DNA of 8,662 nucleotides, taken from positions 1-8,662 of the forward strand of contig JAOUOA010000082.1 of assembly GCA_029880625.1 (NCBI GenBank), written 5' to 3'. How positions within the stretch are numbered: position 1 is the first letter of the stretch; each line of letters opens with the position of its first letter. Below, piece after piece: positions 6,095 through 8,662 of the stretch. A program made the translations under genes and the position numbers. The notes beneath the pieces were generated by a model, which ran no database searches, was not told the DNA's origin, and worked only from the letters and a program-made list of their open reading frames with translations. This DNA is from Spirochaetia bacterium. GTDB taxonomy: Bacteria > Spirochaetota > Leptospiria > Leptospirales > Leptonemataceae.

Positions 6095-8662
6095 CTACTG
6101 TTCTACGCAGAGAATTTGCACAGTATTGGAATTGCATCCCGCAGGGCCCGTATAAATCGCTGCAGATGTTGTTAGCTGTGGAGAGAAAGTGCCTCCTCCA
6201 ATTGGACCGGCTGCGTTTATATCCCATGCGATTCCGCAGGCAATTCCTCCGGGACCGCCTGCAGTTGTCCAGTCTGTATTGGTTCCAGTCCAAACTCCAA
6301 CTGCTGGCGCAGCTGACGAGAATCCGCCGCTTAAAGGAAATGTAAAAAGCGAATTAGCCCCTGTCGTTCCTATCAGAGCAGAATCTTCCACACGATAATA
6401 GGTTGTACTGGGTTTGAAAACCCAATCTTTCTGCCCATCGCCGACATTTGCGGTGACAGAACCTACTCTGACTGCAGGCGAAGAAAGAAGAGCTTTATAA
6501 TTTCCTGCCGAACCGCCTGGATAAACTGCATCGATCATACAGAAGTTATCTGCTTCATCAAGGCCGTTAAAATCATTGTTTGTTGCACTGTAGATTCCCC
6601 CGGCAAGGCCTGCATCCAGATCAAATCCGCCGTGATGTGTTCCTGCTGATGTAAACATATACTTTTCATCTTCAATGTTGACTCCGGCAAAAGGCGAACC
6701 GGTAACGGTTAGACCGATATAGCCAGTTGTATCTGTACTGGTTCCTGAAACAGGACCGACAGAAACAGTAAAGACTGGATCTCCTGCAGCAGCCGCTCTA
6801 TCCATTGTTGTATCTGCTACAGATCGCATGAGTATGGTCTGGTTCACAAACCAGTTTGACGGCGTAAAAGTAAGATTCCCGGAATTGGGAGATAGTATGT
6901 AGTTAATATAAACCAGTTCATGGGTTCCCGGCAGAATTGATGTGTATGAATATGGGATGACGACATTTCCGTCGGGTTGTGAATTCAGACGAATAGTAAT
7001 AAGATCTGTTCCCCCCTGTTCAATAATACTGAATCCGGCCGAGTTCGGATCCCATACAGTAATGCCTGCTGTGTCATCATCACTTGTAGAGCCAGTCACA
7101 TCGGCGGGATTGATTCCGTTGTAAGCTGAATCGGCGCTGGTTGCGGTTGCTGTAACAATGGTCCAGTTCTGAGCGCCGTCAGCGAGAAGATCATCCACTC
7201 CTGTTATGGTTACGGTATGGGGGTTATCCCAGCAGTTGCCTGTTCCGGGACATCCAATAGTCGGTTCAAATGTTAATGTGGCAACATTCACAGACGCTTC
7301 GGTTGTATCACTGCTGAAAACATTCACTGTAACAGGCGATAGAGGCTGAGTATTCAGTACAACGTCAAATGTGGCCGTTGTTGTTCCATCCTCAGGTAGA
7401 GTTCCCGCTGTTACAGGAGTTACATTGATTCCCGGCACTTCGTTATCGGTATTCGTTACATTGAGAGTCGGCATGGGAACGGCAGTATAGGCCGGATCTG
7501 TTGTGCCAATAAGATTGATGGCAAAAGTTACCGGATAAGTAACATCGCCGTCTGCATTTGCATCGTCAACGCCCTGTATGGTAATATTTTGCGGTCCCGG
7601 AGCAATATCCGTAAAAATTATGGACGCTGGAGTGGTCAGAAGTCCTTCCAGCGGATTGGTTACAAAAATATCAATCTGCACCTGTGAGCCTGTAGCCGGA
7701 GCGGCAGAAAGCGAAACCGTCACATTCTGGGATGTCGGCGTTTCAGAAGTTATTATGGAATTTGTGCTCAGGGTAACGCCTGCAGAATCATTATCGACAT
7801 TTGTTAAATTTACAGTATAGCTCATTCCATGAAATAGAGAAAGCGTATTGGTTGATGAGGAAGTCAGGGTTGTCGTGTACGCCGTATTTACATCGACGAA
7901 AGGATCATCCGCTCCAGTAACTGTCGCCGTCTGCGGCGTAAACCAGTTTGTGCTGTCGAAAGTCATTGTTGCCGGAGAAATTGTACCTTCTGATGTGTCG
8001 TCTGAAACAAGCGAAATTGTGATTGTTTCGCCCAGAGGAGGCTGACTGTTCAGGACAATGCCGAAATTTACGGGAAGGTTTGGTTCAGATGTGGAAAGTC
8101 CAGATGCAGGTACAGTTATAATTGCAGGCGTAACGGCGCCAAGATCATTATCCAGGCTGTAGGCTGTCATATCGGGCGGGTCAAAACCCGTATAGTTTGG
8201 ATCTGCAGTTGTAACTGCCCCCAGAGTAATTGTGAATTGAGTATAAGTTGTTGCATCGGGGCTGATTCCGTCATCCACTCCCTGCACCCATACGGTCTGG
8301 GGCGTATTCCAGTTTATATCGTCAAAAGTGAGGATGATCGGTCCTGCGACAAAAGGACCTGCAGCAGAAGTCGTGCTGATGAGACCTTCCGTTCCTACTC
8401 CCGTTACAGGAATATCAACTGTCTGGCCCGCTTCAACGGCAGTACCAAGAGCGACTGTAAAAGATGTAACAGTTTGATTTTCGGTTACAACAATGCTCGA
8501 GGCTGAATAAATTGTTCCAACTACGGGAGGAGGTGTAGTTGGGGGCGTTGTTGGAGTTGTACTGTTGTTAGCAAAATCCAGTAAAAGAAGCAGGAGGGCA
8601 TTATTATCTGGAAACTTTTTCACGCAGCCTGTTATGAAAAAGGAGAGGAGAATGAATGAGAC
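6095..8662 (-). CDS. Surface lipoprotein with Calx-beta-like repeats and C-terminal DUF1554 (5' end outside window)
   Basis: The frame is open to the window edge. Its first 13 codons read VSFILLSFFITGC, the hydrophobic core and lipobox (ITG-C) of a type II signal peptide, so the start lies beyond 8662 and the GTG at 8623 is not the start. Counting the lipidated Cys as 1: a Leu-rich stretch and a Pro/Thr linker (about 22-37); five immunoglobulin-like repeats of about 120 residues (38-652), most with W-x-x-P-Q-T, a GVDD-type acidic turn and a closing D-x-D-x-x-G, resembling Calx-beta (PF03160) domains and probably Ca2+-binding; then DUF1554 (about 655-843), seen in DEADNFCMIDAV and GNYKALL with Cys 696, 797, 831 and 840. 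Repeat 4 carries an insert CPGTGNC (459-465), possibly a disulphide loop. It is probably anchored in the outer membrane with adhesive or structural use; function is unproven. Terminators follow the stop. Confidence 0.88.
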   Translation of the reverse strand, partial: VSFILLSFFITGCVKKFPDNNALLLLLLDFANNSTTPTTPPTTPPPVVGTIYSASSIVVTENQTVTSFTVALGTAVEAGQTVDIPVTGVGTEGLISTTSAAGPFVAGPIILTFDDINWNTPQTVWVQGVDDGISPDATTYTQFTITLGAVTTADPNYTGFDPPDMTAYSLDNDLGAVTPAIITVPASGLSTSEPNLPVNFGIVLNSQPPLGETITISLVSDDTSEGTISPATMTFDSTNWFTPQTATVTGADDPFVDVNTAYTTTLTSSSTNTLSLFHGMSYTVNLTNVDNDSAGVTLSTNSIITSETPTSQNVTVSLSAAPATGSQVQIDIFVTNPLEGLLTTPASIIFTDIAPGPQNITIQGVDDANADGDVTYPVTFAINLIGTTDPAYTAVPMPTLNVTNTDNEVPGINVTPVTAGTLPEDGTTTATFDVVLNTQPLSPVTVNVFSSDTTEASVNVATLTFEPTIGCPGTGNCWDNPHTVTITGVDDLLADGAQNWTIVTATATSADSAYNGINPADVTGSTSDDDTAGITVWDPNSAGFSIIEQGGTDLITIRLNSQPDGNVVIPYSYTSILPGTHELVYINYILSPNSGNLTFTPSNWFVNQTILMRSVADTTMDRAAAAGDPVFTVSVGPVSGTSTDTTGYIGLTVTGSPFAGVNIEDEKYMFTSAGTHHGGFDLDAGLAGGIYSATNNDFNGLDEADNFCMIDAVYPGGSAGNYKALLSSPAVRVGSVTANVGDGQKDWVFKPSTTYYRVEDSALIGTTGANSLFTFPLSGGFSSAAPAVGVWTGTNTDWTTAGGPGGIACGIAWDINAAGPIGGGTFSPQLTTSAAIYTGPAGCNSNTVQILCVEQ
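6098..6664 (-). other. DUF1554 domain of the lipoprotein
   Basis: This C-terminal region of about 190 residues is Gly/Ala-rich and holds ADNFCMIDA, GNYKALLSS, DWVFKPSTTYYR and GIACGIAWDI, in the order expected for PF07588. Four Cys could form two disulphides. The family's function is unknown; its known distribution is centred on Leptospira, making it the best taxonomic marker in the window. Confidence 0.8.
6671..8515 (-). repeat. Five tandem Calx-beta-like repeats in the lipoprotein
   Basis: Repeat boundaries are approximately 8144-8515, 7784-8143, 7433-7783, 7070-7432 and 6671-7069. Shared signatures include NWNTPQT, NWFTPQT, CWDNPHT and NWFVNQT (repeat 3 has GPQN without Trp), then GVDD or GADD, and ends such as LDNDLG, VDNDSAG, TDNEVPG and DDDTAG. 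The fifth is the most diverged. Copies are similar in protein but not in DNA, so the array is old. Confidence 0.8.
8624..8662 (-). other. Lipoprotein signal peptide, C-terminal part with lipobox
   Basis: In the frame of the repeat protein these 13 codons give VSFILLSFFITGC with no stop. Ile-Thr-Gly-Cys fits the relaxed spirochaetal lipobox, with the lipidated Cys encoded at 8624-8626. The next residues (VKKFPDNN) are polar, as usual for a mature lipoprotein. Confidence 0.8.

Noticed and set aside
6671..8515. Recent DNA-level tandem duplication or a CRISPR-like array in the repeat region
   Set aside because: The repeats match only at protein level with variable spacing; no identical short repeats with unique spacers occur.

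Overview
The window most likely comes from a spirochaete of the Leptospira group. The best evidence is the large lipoprotein on the right: a run of Calx-beta-like repeats ending in a DUF1554 domain (PF07588), a family best known from Leptospira. The AT-rich intergenic DNA and two lipoprotein-type signal sequences fit. No rRNA, tRNA, CRISPR array, insertion sequence or attachment site was seen. The species cannot be named from the sequence alone.

Layout. Positions 1-258 (minus) hold the N-terminal part of a serine hydrolase (beta-lactamase/esterase family), cut by the window edge. Upstream of it, at 292-462 (minus), is a small unannotated membrane-protein ORF. A good minus-strand promoter (494-521) driving this pair is flanked by two related 15-bp operator-like palindromes (479-493 and 531-545), and a TetR-family regulator reads away from them at 637-1269 (plus). 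Convergent terminators occupy 1270-1428. Then comes a tight minus-strand operon of three genes, transcribed from about 5765 down to 1429: an HscC-type Hsp70 (4016-5758); a 784-residue membrane protein with an N-terminal J domain (1661-4015), whose ATG directly follows the hscC stop; and a 79-residue two-helix membrane protein (1429-1668), whose start overlaps the J-protein stop. A non-coding stretch of about 330 bp (5759-6094) holds the end-of-transcript hairpins of the upstream gene and the likely hscC promoter. From 6095 to the window edge (minus) is the repeat lipoprotein, whose true start lies beyond 8662.

How the genes may work together. The centre looks like a dedicated membrane-tethered chaperone system. 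The Hsp70 resembles E. coli HscC, which works with its own J proteins (DjlB/DjlC) rather than with DnaJ. Here the partner is fused to a large body with two copies of a membrane-hairpin module, and its J domain has RPE where HPD is expected. With an even number of membrane segments and basic residues after each hairpin, the J domain and soluble parts should face the cytoplasm, so HscC would be recruited to the inner membrane. The small third protein is probably a further membrane component. Substrates cannot be read from the sequence.

The strongest leads are this HscC/J/small-protein operon with its duplicated module and altered HPD, the missed lipoprotein signal peptide at the right edge, and the two-operator TetR switch at the left.
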